Shown piece after piece: positions 43,444 to 51,940 of a DNA stretch of 64,000 bases (positions are counted from its first letter, which is position 1; the number at the start of each line of letters is the position of its first letter). The DNA lies in contig CAWBIZ010000011.1 in NCBI GenBank assembly GCA_963789005.1, positions 553,052 through 617,051 on the forward strand, given 5' to 3'. This DNA is from DASSUW01 sp963789005 (GTDB taxonomy: Bacteria; Actinomycetota; Thermoleophilia; Solirubrobacterales; Solirubrobacteraceae). The notes beneath the pieces were generated by a model, which was given only the letters and a program-made list of their open reading frames with translations, was not told the origin of the DNA and made no database searches. The position numbers and the translations under genes were made by a program.

Positions 43444-43638
43444 CGCCACTTCATACCCGCCGCATACGCCCGAGCGCGTACCGTTGCCGCGTCGGCTGTT
43501 CCTTCGATCAACATCAGCCCACCGACTCGAGGCTTGGACAAGCCTCCGGGGTGGGGACGGGTCAGGGCGGCGCGCCGGGGCGTCCGCCCGCCCCCCTCGT
43601 CCTTGCCAGGGCAGCCGGCGCGAGAGAAAGTGGACGGG
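43444..43638. other. intergenic region with a hairpin
   Basis: No gene. Contains a perfect 8-bp inverted repeat GAGGCTTG/CAAGCCTC (43531-43538 and 43541-43548) with a 2-nt loop, followed by a G-rich then C-rich stretch. No T run follows, so it is not a textbook terminator for mreB. It could be part of a structured leader. Confidence 0.4.
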
Positions 43639-44210
43639 ATGAACGCGCCGCCGATCCTGGTCGTTGACGACGACGCCGACCTGCGGCGGCTGGTGCGGAC
43701 CCTGCTCGAGCGGTCGGGGCATCGCGTCGTCGAAGCCGCCGACGGCACGAGCGCGCTGCGGGAGTTCCGCGAGCGCGGCCCCGCGCTCGTCGTGCTCGAC
43801 GTCGGCCTGCCGGGGCTCGACGGATGGGCGACGCTCGAGCGCCTGCGCGACGTGTCCGACGCGCCGGTCCTGATGCTGACCGCCCAGGAGGGCTGATGGG
43901 CGACGATCTGATCCATCTCGACCTCTCGGGTCAGCGGGCCACGATCGACGGGCGCGACCTCCACCTCACAGGACGCGAGCTGCGGCTGATGTCCGCCTTC
44001 TGCCGGCATCCGGGGCGCGCGCTGACGCCGAGCGAGCTGCTCGACCTCGCGTGGGGAGGCCGTTCGGGCAACTCGGTCGAGCAGGTCAAGCTCTATGTCA
44101 GCTACCTGCGCCGCAAGCTGGACGCCACGGCGCCGGGCTCGAGCAGCGCGATCGAGACGCTGCGCGGCACGGGCTACCGCTACAGCCCGATGCGGAGCGC
44201 GCTGCCATGA
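43639..44210 (+). pseudogene. OmpR-type response regulator, broken within the receiver domain
   Basis: The first frame (43639-43896) encodes receiver strands beta1 to beta5 (LVVDDDADL, VLDVGLPGLDG with the phospho-Asp, MLTAQEG) and then stops. The rest of the receiver, with the conserved Lys and alpha5 (about 35 residues), is absent. A second frame (43896-44210) resumes with a winged-helix DNA-binding domain (LTGRELRLMSAF, EQVKLYVSYLRRKL, RGTGYRYSP). A deletion plus frameshift is the simplest reading; an ATG at 43896 could still express the DNA-binding half alone. Confidence 0.8.
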
Positions 44211-45519
44211 GCGGCCGGCGCGCGCCGACGCTGCACAGCGCGGTCCGTCGGATCGTGGTCGGCCAGGCGGCGGCGCTGCTGCTCCTCACCCTGCTCTGCC
44301 TCGCGGTCTTCTCGGCGGAGTACCGCACGGCGGAACGGCGCACGACGACCAGCGGGAGCTGCTGCTGATCCAGACCGTGCGCGCGGAGATCCTCACGGCG
44401 CAGAGCTCGCTCGGCTCGACGCGGACGCGATGACGTTCGCGGCCGAGGTCGAGCGGAGGTTCGACGACTGGCGCACCGTCTTCGCCGAGCCGACGCTGCG
44501 ACTGCTCACGCTCGAGCGCCGCGAGGCGGCGCAGGCGATCATCGAGCGCGGAACGGGCAAGCGCCGGATCGACGCGATCAAGCGCGTCATCGCCGAGGCG
44601 AGCGCCGCCGAGTCGCGCGACCTCGACGAGCTGCTGGCCCGGCAGGAGCGGCTCGGGAACATCGGACGCGGCGGCGTCCTGCTGGCCTGCCTGGGCGTGC
44701 TCCTGTTCGGCGCGACGCTGCTGCGCGGCCTGCGCCCCGCGCCTTCAACGCGATGGCCGGCGACATCGAGCGCCATGTCGCCGGGCTGAACGAGGTCGCC
44801 GCCGTCAAGAGCCGCTTCGTGGCCTCGGTCGCCCACGCGCTGCGGGGTCCGCTGACCTCGATCCGCGGGTTCTCCGAGGCGCTGCTCGACCCCGACACCG
44901 GACGGCTCAACGCTGACCAGCACACCAGCGCCCAGCTCGTCCACCGCAACGCCGAGCGGATGCAGCGGATCGTCGACGACCTGCTCGACCTCTCGCGGCT
45001 CGAGGCCGGCAGCGTCCGCCTCGTCCGCGAGCCGGTCGAGCCGGCGCTCGTGCTCGCGGGGCTGGTCGACGAGCTGCAGCCCCAGCTCGCCGCGCGCGGG
45101 ATCGAGGTCGAGATCGACTGCGAGCCGGGCTTGGAGGTCGACGCCGATCCGCTGCGTCTGCACCAGGCGCTCGGCAACCTGTTCTCGAACGCGGTCAAGT
45201 TCTCCGAGCACGGCGGCAGGATCAGCGTGAGCACGAGCCGCGCCGGCGACCTCGTGGTGATCGACCTCATGGACCGCGGCGTCGGGATCCCGGCGAGCGA
45301 GCTCGAGCGGGTCGTCGAGCGCTTCTACCGCGCGTCGACTGCGACCGGATCCGAGGGCACCGGGCTCGGGCTCGCGATCGCAAAGGAGATCGTCGAGCGG
45401 CACGGCGGCACGATGTCGCTCACCAGCCACGTGGGGAGGGCACGATCGCGACGATCAAGCTCCCTTCCAGCGAGGCTGTCGCGGCGCGCCACCGGCCGCC
45501 GCGGGCCCTCGCGCCCTGA
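44207..45519 (+). pseudogene. histidine kinase with several frameshifts
   Basis: Parts of one membrane kinase are scattered over frames. 44207-44368: first transmembrane helix. About 44365-44435: extracellular CHASE3-like piece (VRAEILTAQSSL) in another frame. 44430-44789: rest of that domain and second helix (GVLLACLGVLLFGATLL). 44753 onward: HisKA (FVASVAHALRGPLTSIRGF with His) and HATPase (GNLFSNAVKFSEHGG, DRGVGIP, GTGLGLAIAKEIVERHGG). Near 45440 one missing G breaks the last beta strands; restoring it gives an end at 45519. At least four lesions, so true decay is likely. Confidence 0.8.
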
Positions 45520-45531
45520 TCATGAGGGCCC
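45503..45531. terminator. stem-loop after the decayed kinase gene
   Basis: GGGCCCTC (45503-45510) and GAGGGCCC (45524-45531) form a perfect 8-bp stem with a 13-nt loop just before tRNA-Ser(GCU). No T tract, so either a factor-assisted terminator or a chance GC hairpin. Confidence 0.35.
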
Positions 45532-45540
45532 CCGGCGCAC

Positions 45541-45546
45541 TACACT
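45541..45546 (+). promoter_or_regulatory. -10 box for tRNA-Ser(GCU)
   Basis: TACACT, 12 bp before the tRNA 5' end. No clear -35. Confidence 0.4.
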
Positions 45547-45558
45547 GCGCCCAAGCTT

Positions 45559-45648
45559 GGAGAGGTGGCCGAGTGGCTGAAGGCACTCGCCTGCTAAGCG
45601 AGTATGGGGCTGAAAGCTCCATCGCGGGTTCGAATCCCGCCCTCTCCG
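45559..45648 (+). tRNA. tRNA-Ser(GCU)
   Basis: 90 nt, acceptor GGAGAGG/CCTCTCC with discriminator G, anticodon loop CTGCTAA (GCT), long variable arm, T arm GGTTCGAATCC. No encoded CCA. Confidence 0.96.
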
Positions 45649-45659
45649 CTGTGGCGGGC

Positions 45660-45665
45660 TAACAT
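45660..45665 (+). promoter_or_regulatory. -10 box for tRNA-Arg(ACG)
   Basis: TAACAT, 12 bp before the tRNA-Arg 5' end, the same spacing as at tRNA-Ser(GCU). Confidence 0.4.
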
Positions 45666-45677
45666 GAGCCGCCGCCT

Positions 45678-45751
<74 letters not shown>

Positions 45752-45805
45752 CTGTCGAATTCCGCTTGGCAAGGGGATTTCCAGTCGTCGCCGAACGCCG
45801 AGGGG

Positions 45806-45836
45806 TGGCAACAGGGCAACACTGATGGTGTTGCCA
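45806..45836 (+). promoter_or_regulatory. hairpins enclosing the integrase start codon
   Basis: GGCAACAC (45815-45822) is complementary to GTGTTGCC (45828-45835), leaving the loop TGATG that contains the ATG at 45825. An upstream copy TGGCAACA (45806-45813) can pair instead with TGTTGCCA (45829-45836). Two mutually exclusive stems at a start codon could modulate translation, or may be recombinase/regulator binding repeats. Confidence 0.45.
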
Positions 45837-46946
45837 CTGCAGCGGACCGAGGTGCCGGGGGTCTACCGACGTGGTTCGAGGTTCGTGGTGGTCTACCGCG
45901 CCGGGGGTCGCCAGCGCAAGCAGTCGGCCGACACGCTGGCCGAAGCCCGCGCGATCAAGCTCAAACGAGACGGCGAGGCTAGGGCGAAGCGGCGGGGTCC
46001 GACACTGCATGAATTCAGCCTTTCGTGGCTTGATCGCTACGCCGGCACCGGGCACGACAGCGTGCGCGCCAATACTCGCGGCGAGTACCGTCGCCTGCTG
46101 GTCAACTTCGCGCTGAGCTACTTCGACCGCGAGGTTCGTGTCGGCGAGATGGACCGCGCCGGGGTGCAGCAATTCGTCGACTGGTTGACGACACGCCCGG
46201 GCCGCGCCGGCAGGCTGTGTGACCGCTCGATCGCCAACGCGCTCACGCCGCTGCGCCTGGCGCTTGACGCGGCGGTCGCCGAGGGCCTACTGGACGCAAA
46301 CCCGGCCGAGCAGGTCGTGCTGCCGCGGAGGCGGGCGGGTCGCGCGTGGTCGACGCGCGAGCGACGCTTTCTGACGCGAGCGGAGCTCGTGCGCCTGCTC
46401 GACGAGATCCCGCCCAAGTGGCGTCCGTTGTTTGAGCTGCTCGCCGCGACCGGGCTGCGGATCTCTGAGGCGGTCGGGCTGCGCTGGAGCGATCTCGTCC
46501 TCGACGGCCCGGCACCGCATCTCCACGTGCGCCGCGCGATCGTCAAAGGCGCAGCGGTGGCCCCCAAGTCTCGCCACGGCGCACGGCTGATACCGCTGAC
46601 GCCCGAGCTCGCCGCCACGCTGCGCGCTCATCGGCCTCTCAATGCACTCGACGACGCGTTCGTCTTTCCCGGTCGCGACGGCGGTGCGTCCGATCAGGGC
46701 AGCCTGCGCCGCCGCGTGCTGATCCCCGCCGCCGAGCGCGCCGGACTGACCGGCGTCGGCTTTCACACCCTCCGTCACACGTGCGCGTCGATGCTGATCG
46801 AATCCGGCCTGAGCCCACTGCGCCTACAGCGCTGGATGGGCCACCACTCACCAGCGTTCACGCTCGAGACCTACGGGCACCTGATCGACGGCGACCTCGG
46901 ACCCGGACTGGACCTCCGCAAGCAGCTGCCGCGGGCCCAGTCATGA
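45825..46946 (+). CDS. tyrosine recombinase/integrase
   Basis: 373-residue phage-type integrase. N-terminal arm-binding part (YRRGSRFVVVYRAGGRQRKQSA), SAM-like core-binding domain (about 60-165) and catalytic domain with Arg212 (ATGLRISEAVG), His314 and Arg317 (HTLRH), the MGHHSP His, and nucleophile Tyr350 (ETYGHL). All catalytic residues are intact. Location just after tRNA-Arg is classical for a genomic island. Confidence 0.94.
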   Translation: MVLPLQRTEVPGVYRRGSRFVVVYRAGGRQRKQSADTLAEARAIKLKRDGEARAKRRGPTLHEFSLSWLDRYAGTGHDSVRANTRGEYRRLLVNFALSYFDREVRVGEMDRAGVQQFVDWLTTRPGRAGRLCDRSIANALTPLRLALDAAVAEGLLDANPAEQVVLPRRRAGRAWSTRERRFLTRAELVRLLDEIPPKWRPLFELLAATGLRISEAVGLRWSDLVLDGPAPHLHVRRAIVKGAAVAPKSRHGARLIPLTPELAATLRAHRPLNALDDAFVFPGRDGGASDQGSLRRRVLIPAAERAGLTGVGFHTLRHTCASMLIESGLSPLRLQRWMGHHSPAFTLETYGHLIDGDLGPGLDLRKQLPRAQS

Positions 46947-47269
46947 TCGAGGCCCGCACGACGAGGAGGCGTCCGGACCGCCAGTCGCATGACGCCCGCT
47001 TCGCGCGGACGATGCGGGCACTCCCCGGCTGCAACTTCAGACGCTCGGAGCTCGTCCACCCGGGAGCGCGGAGGCTTCGGGGCCAGGCGCCTCCTGCTCT
47101 CGCGAAGCGACGGCCTGCGGTTCCGGGCGGTGAGTCCCTCAAGACGCGGTATGACGAGACCGACCTGACAGGGTGCGCTCGGTTCGCGCACCAGTGCTCC
47201 AGCCCTGACGCAGCGAGCGTCCGGTGGCGACGTCAAGCGGCGTCGCCGTGCGCGGGCGCGTCGCAGCCG
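46947..47269. other. 323-bp stretch without a recognisable gene
   Basis: Between the integrase and the convergent NAD kinase. Open frames here are short, Arg-rich and without a recognisable domain. No tRNA-Arg-like attachment repeat or hairpin stands out. Confidence 0.5.
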
Positions 47270-48136
47270 TCAGAGGCGGTCGGCAAGATCGGCGTAGAAC
47301 GTACGCGGTCGCGTGCGCACCAGCCGCGCCTTGCGCGGTGCGGCGCGAACCTCGAGCGAGGCAGACGCCGGGACCTCGACGGTCGTGCGGCCGTCGACCT
47401 CGATGCTCAGCGGCGCGCTCGACGGCTCCCTCGTGACGACGACGGTGTCGGTTCCGTCGACGACGAGCGATCGCAGCGGGCTGCCCTGGCTGGCGAGCGG
47501 CGTGAGCACGATCGCGTCGAGGGTAGGCGCCACCGCCGGGCCGCCGGCACCGAGCGTGTAGGCCGTCGAGCCCGTCGGCGAGGCGATCACGACCCCGTCG
47601 CCGGCGAGCGCGAGCACCGATTGGCCGTCGATATCGACGCGCAGCCGCGCCGTCCCGAACCCCGGCACGCGCGCGACGACGATGTCGTTGAAGGCAGTCA
47701 TGCGGCGTGACGGCTCCGCCTGCACCGTAGCCGTGAGGGCGATGCGCTCCTCGACCTGCGCCTCGCCGCGAGCGATCCGTCCGAGCGCCGCCGCGAGCTC
47801 CTCGCGGCCGCTGTCGGCGAGGAACCCCACATGGCCGAAGTTGATCCCGAGTACCGCCGCGTGGTTCGTCATCGCGAGCTGGAGCGCGCGCAGGATCGTC
47901 CCGTCGCCGCCCAACGCGATCACGAGCTCGCAGTCCGCCGGCAGGCTGCCGGGCTCGGCGCTCGTGCCGAGGTTGACGACCTCGACGCAGACGTCGCGGG
48001 CCCACGCCTCGATGAGCAGGAGCTCCGGCTCGCATTCGCCCGACGGGTTCGCGAGCACGCCAATGCGCCTGTCGCCACTCGCGGAGCGGAACCTGCTCAG
48101 GTTGCGCGCGTGGGCGCTACCCGAAAGTGAACGCAT
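47270..48136 (-). CDS. nadK: NAD kinase
   Basis: 288 residues. ALGGDGTILRAL is the GGDGT motif; FGHVGFLAD, VVIASPTGSTAYTLGAGGP and TPLASQGSPLRSLVV are further family motifs (the usual NE/D acidic motif is seen as FNDIVVARV). Phosphorylates NAD to NADP. The ATG at 48136 overlaps the end of the TlpA-like gene by 20 bp. Sitting in an accessory region, it could be a second copy beside a housekeeping one. Confidence 0.92.
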   Translation of the reverse strand: MRSLSGSAHARNLSRFRSASGDRRIGVLANPSGECEPELLLIEAWARDVCVEVVNLGTSAEPGSLPADCELVIALGGDGTILRALQLAMTNHAAVLGINFGHVGFLADSGREELAAALGRIARGEAQVEERIALTATVQAEPSRRMTAFNDIVVARVPGFGTARLRVDIDGQSVLALAGDGVVIASPTGSTAYTLGAGGPAVAPTLDAIVLTPLASQGSPLRSLVVDGTDTVVVTREPSSAPLSIEVDGRTTVEVPASASLEVRAAPRKARLVRTRPRTFYADLADRL

Positions 48137-49070
48137 ACGCCTCGGCGCCGGCCTCGAGGAACGTGATCTCCAGCGTCCGCTGGCGAACCTCGTCGTGCTC
48201 GCGTACGAGCTGGTACATGCGGGCGTCTTGGAGCAACCCGTTTCCGTCTTCGTCGACGTCCACGCCGTGTGACGGGCCCGGAGCCTGGCCGTCGAGGAGC
48301 ACGCGGAAGCGAATCGGCTCTCGTGCTCCAGGCGACAGCACGAGGTGCGCGTCGCGTGCGTGGAACCGGTAGGCGATGCTCCCGCCTGCCTGCTCTAGCA
48401 CGACGTGCTCAGGCCCGATCGTCCACTCGCCGGCGAGCGCCCAGTGGTTGAAGCGCAGGCGCTCGGGAAGCTCGTACGAGCGGCATTCGCCGAACGCGGT
48501 GCCGTTCCCTGACGCGAAGTGCTCTTCGCGCGCGTACCCGAGATAGGTCTCGGGCGTATACAGGTGATCGCAGTCGGCCGCCGCCTCCACGCCGAGCCCT
48601 TCGACGGACACCGGCTCGCGCTCGACGCCGAGCTGCCGCTGGATCACCAGCTCCGATTCCTCATAGCGTCCCTCACCGAAGTGCTGGTCGCGGATCATGC
48701 CGTCGGCATCGACGAAGTACAGCGCCGGCCAATAGTGGTTGGCGAAGGCGCTCCAGACCTCGAAGTCGTTGTCGATCGCGACCGGGTAGTCGATCGCCCG
48801 CTCCTTGACTGCCTGGCTGACGAGGTCGATGTCGTGCTCGAAGGAGAACTCCGGAGTGTGGACGCCGATGACGATCAATCCGTCGTCTCGGTAGGCCTGC
48901 GACCAGGCGCGGACGTAGGGCTCCTGGCGCAGCCAGTTGATGCACGTCAGCGTCCAGAAGTTCACGAGGACGACGTGGCCCTCTAGCTCGGCGGGGCCGA
49001 GTGGCTCGGAGTTGAGCCACTCGGTCGCGCCGGCGAACGAGGGCATATGCACACGTTCGAACAGCGTCAT
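48117..49070 (-). CDS. thioredoxin-fold TlpA/DipZ-like protein, copy 1
   Basis: 317 residues. An N-terminal redoxin fold (VVLVNFWTLTCINWLRQEPYVRAW; cis-Pro region HYWPALYFVD) is followed by a roughly 140-residue beta-rich C-terminal domain (WALAGEWTIGPEHVVLEQAGGSIAYRFHARDAHLVLS) as in the tail of DipZ. The active site has Cys43 but Trp46 where the second Cys of CxxC would be, so it cannot form the normal disulfide. No signal peptide. It starts 2 bp after the epoxide hydrolase stop; a close paralogue lies at 51941. Confidence 0.88.
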   Translation of the reverse strand: MTLFERVHMPSFAGATEWLNSEPLGPAELEGHVVLVNFWTLTCINWLRQEPYVRAWSQAYRDDGLIVIGVHTPEFSFEHDIDLVSQAVKERAIDYPVAIDNDFEVWSAFANHYWPALYFVDADGMIRDQHFGEGRYEESELVIQRQLGVEREPVSVEGLGVEAAADCDHLYTPETYLGYAREEHFASGNGTAFGECRSYELPERLRFNHWALAGEWTIGPEHVVLEQAGGSIAYRFHARDAHLVLSPGAREPIRFRVLLDGQAPGPSHGVDVDEDGNGLLQDARMYQLVREHDEVRQRTLEITFLEAGAEAYAFTFG

Positions 49071-49072
49071 CG

Positions 49073-50320
49073 TCAGCGCAGCGATCGGAACGTCTCGCGG
49101 ACGTCTGCTGAGAGCAGCTGCGGCTGCTCCCAGGCGGCGAAGTGCCCGCCGCGGTCGTGCTGGGCGTAGTGGACGAGGTTGGGGTACGCCTGCTCGGCCC
49201 AGCTGCGGGGGACCCGGTAGATCTCGTCGGCGAAGGTGCTGACGCCGACCGGGATCTTCACGCCCTTGACCGAGATGGGGGGGAGCTTGCTCTCCCAGTA
49301 CAGCCGCGCCGAGGACACCCCGGTGTTGGTCAGCCAGAAGAGCGTGATGTTGTCCAGGATGTCGTCGCGCGTGAGGTCGCTCGGGCGCTCTAGACGCTCC
49401 TCGAGGACCTGCTGGACGAGGCCGGGCTGACCGCTCCCGTCGCCGTGGTCGAGCATGAACGCGGCGAGATCGACGGGTGAGTCGGCCAGGCCGTAGAGCG
49501 TCTGCGGACGCGTCGCCATGATCAGCCCGTACGCCCCGTGCGTCGCGAAGAAGGCGCGCAGCTGCTCGTAGGTGCTCCTCTCCTCGTCGGAGAGACCGGA
49601 CGGCGCCGGAGCGCCGATGAAGGACGCGGTGAAGTGCTCCGGCGGAATCACGCCGCCCAGGTTGGTGTGGATGCCGATCAGCTCCGGCGGTGCAGGCTCG
49701 GCTGTCGCCGGGTCGGCGCGACCGCCGGCCATCACGTCGACGACGATCGCCCCCCAGTCGCCGCCCTGCGCCGCGAACCGCTCGTAGCCCAGGCGCTTCA
49801 TGAGCTCGACGTAGGCCTTCGCGATCCGCACGGGATCCCAGCCCGTCGTGGTCGGCTTGCCCGAAAACCCGTAGCCCGGCATCGAAGGGATCACGACGTG
49901 GAAGGCGTCCGACGCGCTCGCGCCATGCGCGGTGGGATCGGTGAGCCGGCCGATGAGCTTCAGCTGCTCGAGGATCGACCCGGGCCAGCCGTGGCAGACG
50001 ACCAGTGGGAGCGCATCCTCGTGCTTCGAGCGGACGTGGATGAAGTGGATGTCCAGTCCGTCGATCTCGGTGATGAAGTTCGGGACGGCGTTCAGCCGCG
50101 CCTCGCACTTGCGCCAGTCGTAGTCGGTCGCCCAGTAGCGAGCGAGGTCCTGCATGACGGACAGGGGCACGCCCTGCGAGTCGTCCTCGACGGTTTCCTT
50201 GTCGGGGAAGCGCGTGCCGGCGAGGCGGGCTCGCAGGTCCTCGAGTTCCGACTCGGGGATGTCGATCGTGAACGGGCGGATCGTGGTGTCGTCCGCTGAC
50301 CTCTCGGTCATGACTGCCAT
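49073..50320 (-). CDS. epoxide hydrolase (EHN-domain alpha/beta hydrolase), copy 1
   Basis: 415 residues: N-terminal EHN region (RPFTIDIPESELEDLRARLAGTRFP) and alpha/beta-hydrolase core with HGWPGS oxyanion motif, nucleophile Asp188 (GGDWG) and His393 (GGHFAAWEQP). Converts epoxides to diols; juvenile-hormone/microsomal type architecture. A GAGGAGG site precedes the ATG. Paralogue at 52897. It has about 13 extra residues near ADPATAEP compared with copy 2. Confidence 0.92.
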   Translation of the reverse strand: MAVMTERSADDTTIRPFTIDIPESELEDLRARLAGTRFPDKETVEDDSQGVPLSVMQDLARYWATDYDWRKCEARLNAVPNFITEIDGLDIHFIHVRSKHEDALPLVVCHGWPGSILEQLKLIGRLTDPTAHGASASDAFHVVIPSMPGYGFSGKPTTTGWDPVRIAKAYVELMKRLGYERFAAQGGDWGAIVVDVMAGGRADPATAEPAPPELIGIHTNLGGVIPPEHFTASFIGAPAPSGLSDEERSTYEQLRAFFATHGAYGLIMATRPQTLYGLADSPVDLAAFMLDHGDGSGQPGLVQQVLEERLERPSDLTRDDILDNITLFWLTNTGVSSARLYWESKLPPISVKGVKIPVGVSTFADEIYRVPRSWAEQAYPNLVHYAQHDRGGHFAAWEQPQLLSADVRETFRSLR

Positions 50321-50424
50321 GTGGTCCTCCTCGTGGGGGACGGTGGTGTGGTCGCAGGACGAGCCTGCGCGGTTCGTCTACTTGTCGCGCCCGTCGCCGC
50401 GGGCGCGGCCCCGCGGGGCCCTGA

Positions 50425-50940
50425 TTAGGCGGCGGCTTCGCGGTGTGGCAGCTTCCAGCCCGGCCGCGGGAAGTGGCAGTTGTAGCCGTTCGGATAGCGC
50501 TGCAGGTAGTCCTGGTGCTCGGCCTCGGCCACCCAGAAGGGGACGGCCTCGCTGACCGCGGTCACCACCTTGCCGGGCCACAGGCCTGACGCCTCGACGT
50601 CGGCGATCGTGTCCTCGGCCACCCGGCGCTGCTGGTCGCTGGTGTAGAAGATCTCCGAGCGGTAGTCGGAGCCGATGTCGTTGCCCTGGCGGTTCTTCGT
50701 CGTCGGGTCGTGGATCTGGAAGAAGAGCTCGAGGATGTCCCGATAGGAGATCCGCTCGGGGTCGAAGACGATCTCGACCGCCTCGGCGTGACCCGGATGC
50801 TTGCGGTAAGTCGGGTTCTCGTTCTCCCCGCCGGTGTATCCGACGCGGGTGGAGATGACGCCGTCGCGATGGCGCAGCAGCTCCTGGACGCCCCAGAAGC
50901 AGCCGCCCGCGAGGATGGCGCTCTCGGTGTTGTCCGTCAT
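50425..50940 (-). CDS. msrA: peptide methionine sulfoxide reductase MsrA
   Basis: 171 residues with GGCFWG (catalytic Cys14), VGYTGG, HAEAVEIVFDP and a Tyr/Asp-containing GSDYRS core. Repairs oxidised Met. The C-terminal resolving Cys pair is absent; a single late Cys (GYNCHFPRPGW) may recycle it. Sits between the two epoxide hydrolase/TlpA pairs, suggesting an oxidative-stress theme. Confidence 0.95.
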   Translation of the reverse strand: MTDNTESAILAGGCFWGVQELLRHRDGVISTRVGYTGGENENPTYRKHPGHAEAVEIVFDPERISYRDILELFFQIHDPTTKNRQGNDIGSDYRSEIFYTSDQQRRVAEDTIADVEASGLWPGKVVTAVSEAVPFWVAEAEHQDYLQRYPNGYNCHFPRPGWKLPHREAAA

Positions 50941-50988
50941 GTTTCCTCCTTGTTCTCGATGTGTGGGCGGTGAGGGACGACGGCGGTC

Positions 50989-51663
50989 TTACTCGCGCCG
51001 GCCGCCGAACAGGCTGAGCGCGAGTAGGAAGATGTTGAAGACGTCGAGGAAGATCCCGGCCGCGATCGGCACGGCGGCATCGGGAGTGCTGCGGCGCAGC
51101 CGGTTGAAGTCGAAGATCGTGAAGGCGCCGAAGATCACGAGGCCTGCGGCGGCGTAGATGACGTTCTCGTTGGGGATCGAGACGAAGATCGCGACGATCC
51201 CGAACGCGATCAGGCCCAGGAGTGCCCAGAAGAGCGTGCGGCCCCACGAGGAGAGGTCTCTGCGGGTCGCGTATCCGTAGGCGCCGGCTGCGGCGACGAA
51301 CGCCGCCGTGGCGCCGGCCGACTGCCACAGAGCGGACGGGTCGGCATTGGCGTAGTCGGCGATGACGGGTGCCACGGCCAGGCCTAGCAGGAGGCCCAGC
51401 CCAAATAGGAGTCCGATCGCGAGTTGCTCCCGGCCCTTGGCGGCGGCGATGTTGAGACCGATGATGCAGCCGAACGCGCCGATGAACAGCACCAGCCCGG
51501 TCGCGCCGCTCAACTCTCGGCCGAGGTAGGCGCCGAGCGCGGAGAAGCCGACGGTGACGGCGACGAAGCCCATGACCTGGCCGAGCAGCGCCCGGGCCTC
51601 GTCGTGCGCGGTCGGCCGTACCGCGAGCGTCGGCTGGTCGGCGGTGGTCTTGAGCGCGCTCAT
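50989..51663 (-). CDS. Bax inhibitor-1/YccA family membrane protein
   Basis: 224 residues with seven hydrophobic segments; GAFGCIIGLNIAAAKGREQLAI and FTIFDFNRLRRSTPDAAVPIAAGIFLDVFNIFLLAL are typical BI-1 elements, including the C-terminal Asp pair region. Ion-leak/stress-associated family. It lies 2 bp from a small membrane protein gene and 48 bp upstream of msrA. A truncated relative is at 61504. Confidence 0.9.
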   Translation of the reverse strand: MSALKTTADQPTLAVRPTAHDEARALLGQVMGFVAVTVGFSALGAYLGRELSGATGLVLFIGAFGCIIGLNIAAAKGREQLAIGLLFGLGLLLGLAVAPVIADYANADPSALWQSAGATAAFVAAAGAYGYATRRDLSSWGRTLFWALLGLIAFGIVAIFVSIPNENVIYAAAGLVIFGAFTIFDFNRLRRSTPDAAVPIAAGIFLDVFNIFLLALSLFGGRRE

Positions 51664-51664
51664 G

Positions 51665-51910
51665 TCACCACCACGGCCATGGAGAAACCGCGAAGACGAT
51701 CAGCAGAGGCCATCCCAGCACCATCCACCAGGTCGAGTTGAAGCCCCAGAGGTCGGTCGGGCGGCGAGGCTTGGGCCGGAGGTGATACCAGCGCCGTTCC
51801 TGGCCCGCGATGGGATCGATCTCGTCTTCACCATCCGGACCGGCGCGATCCTGGCCATCGATCCAAGCATCGCTGGGTCGCGCGGGAGGAGCTTGTCGCG
51901 TGGGAAACAT
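51665..51910 (-). CDS. small membrane protein upstream of the BI-1 gene
   Basis: 81 residues: hydrophilic, Pro/Arg/Asp-rich N-terminus and one C-terminal helix (FNSTWWMVLGWPLLIVFAVSPWPWW) with many Trp. Ends 1 bp before the BI-1 start codon, so likely co-translated with it. No named family. Confidence 0.6.
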   Translation of the reverse strand: MFPTRQAPPARPSDAWIDGQDRAGPDGEDEIDPIAGQERRWYHLRPKPRRPTDLWGFNSTWWMVLGWPLLIVFAVSPWPWW

Positions 51911-51940
51911 GAGTGTTCTCCTGGTTGGGGTGGCATCGCG

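Noticed and set aside
47139..48035. 298-codon frame overlapping NAD kinase on the same strand
   Set aside because: Arg/Gly-rich off-frame shadow; the NAD kinase frame holds all family motifs.
50407..50420. palindrome GGCCCCGCGGGGCC after msrA
   Set aside because: Considered as a terminator or operator, but such GC palindromes arise by chance at this base composition and no T tract follows.
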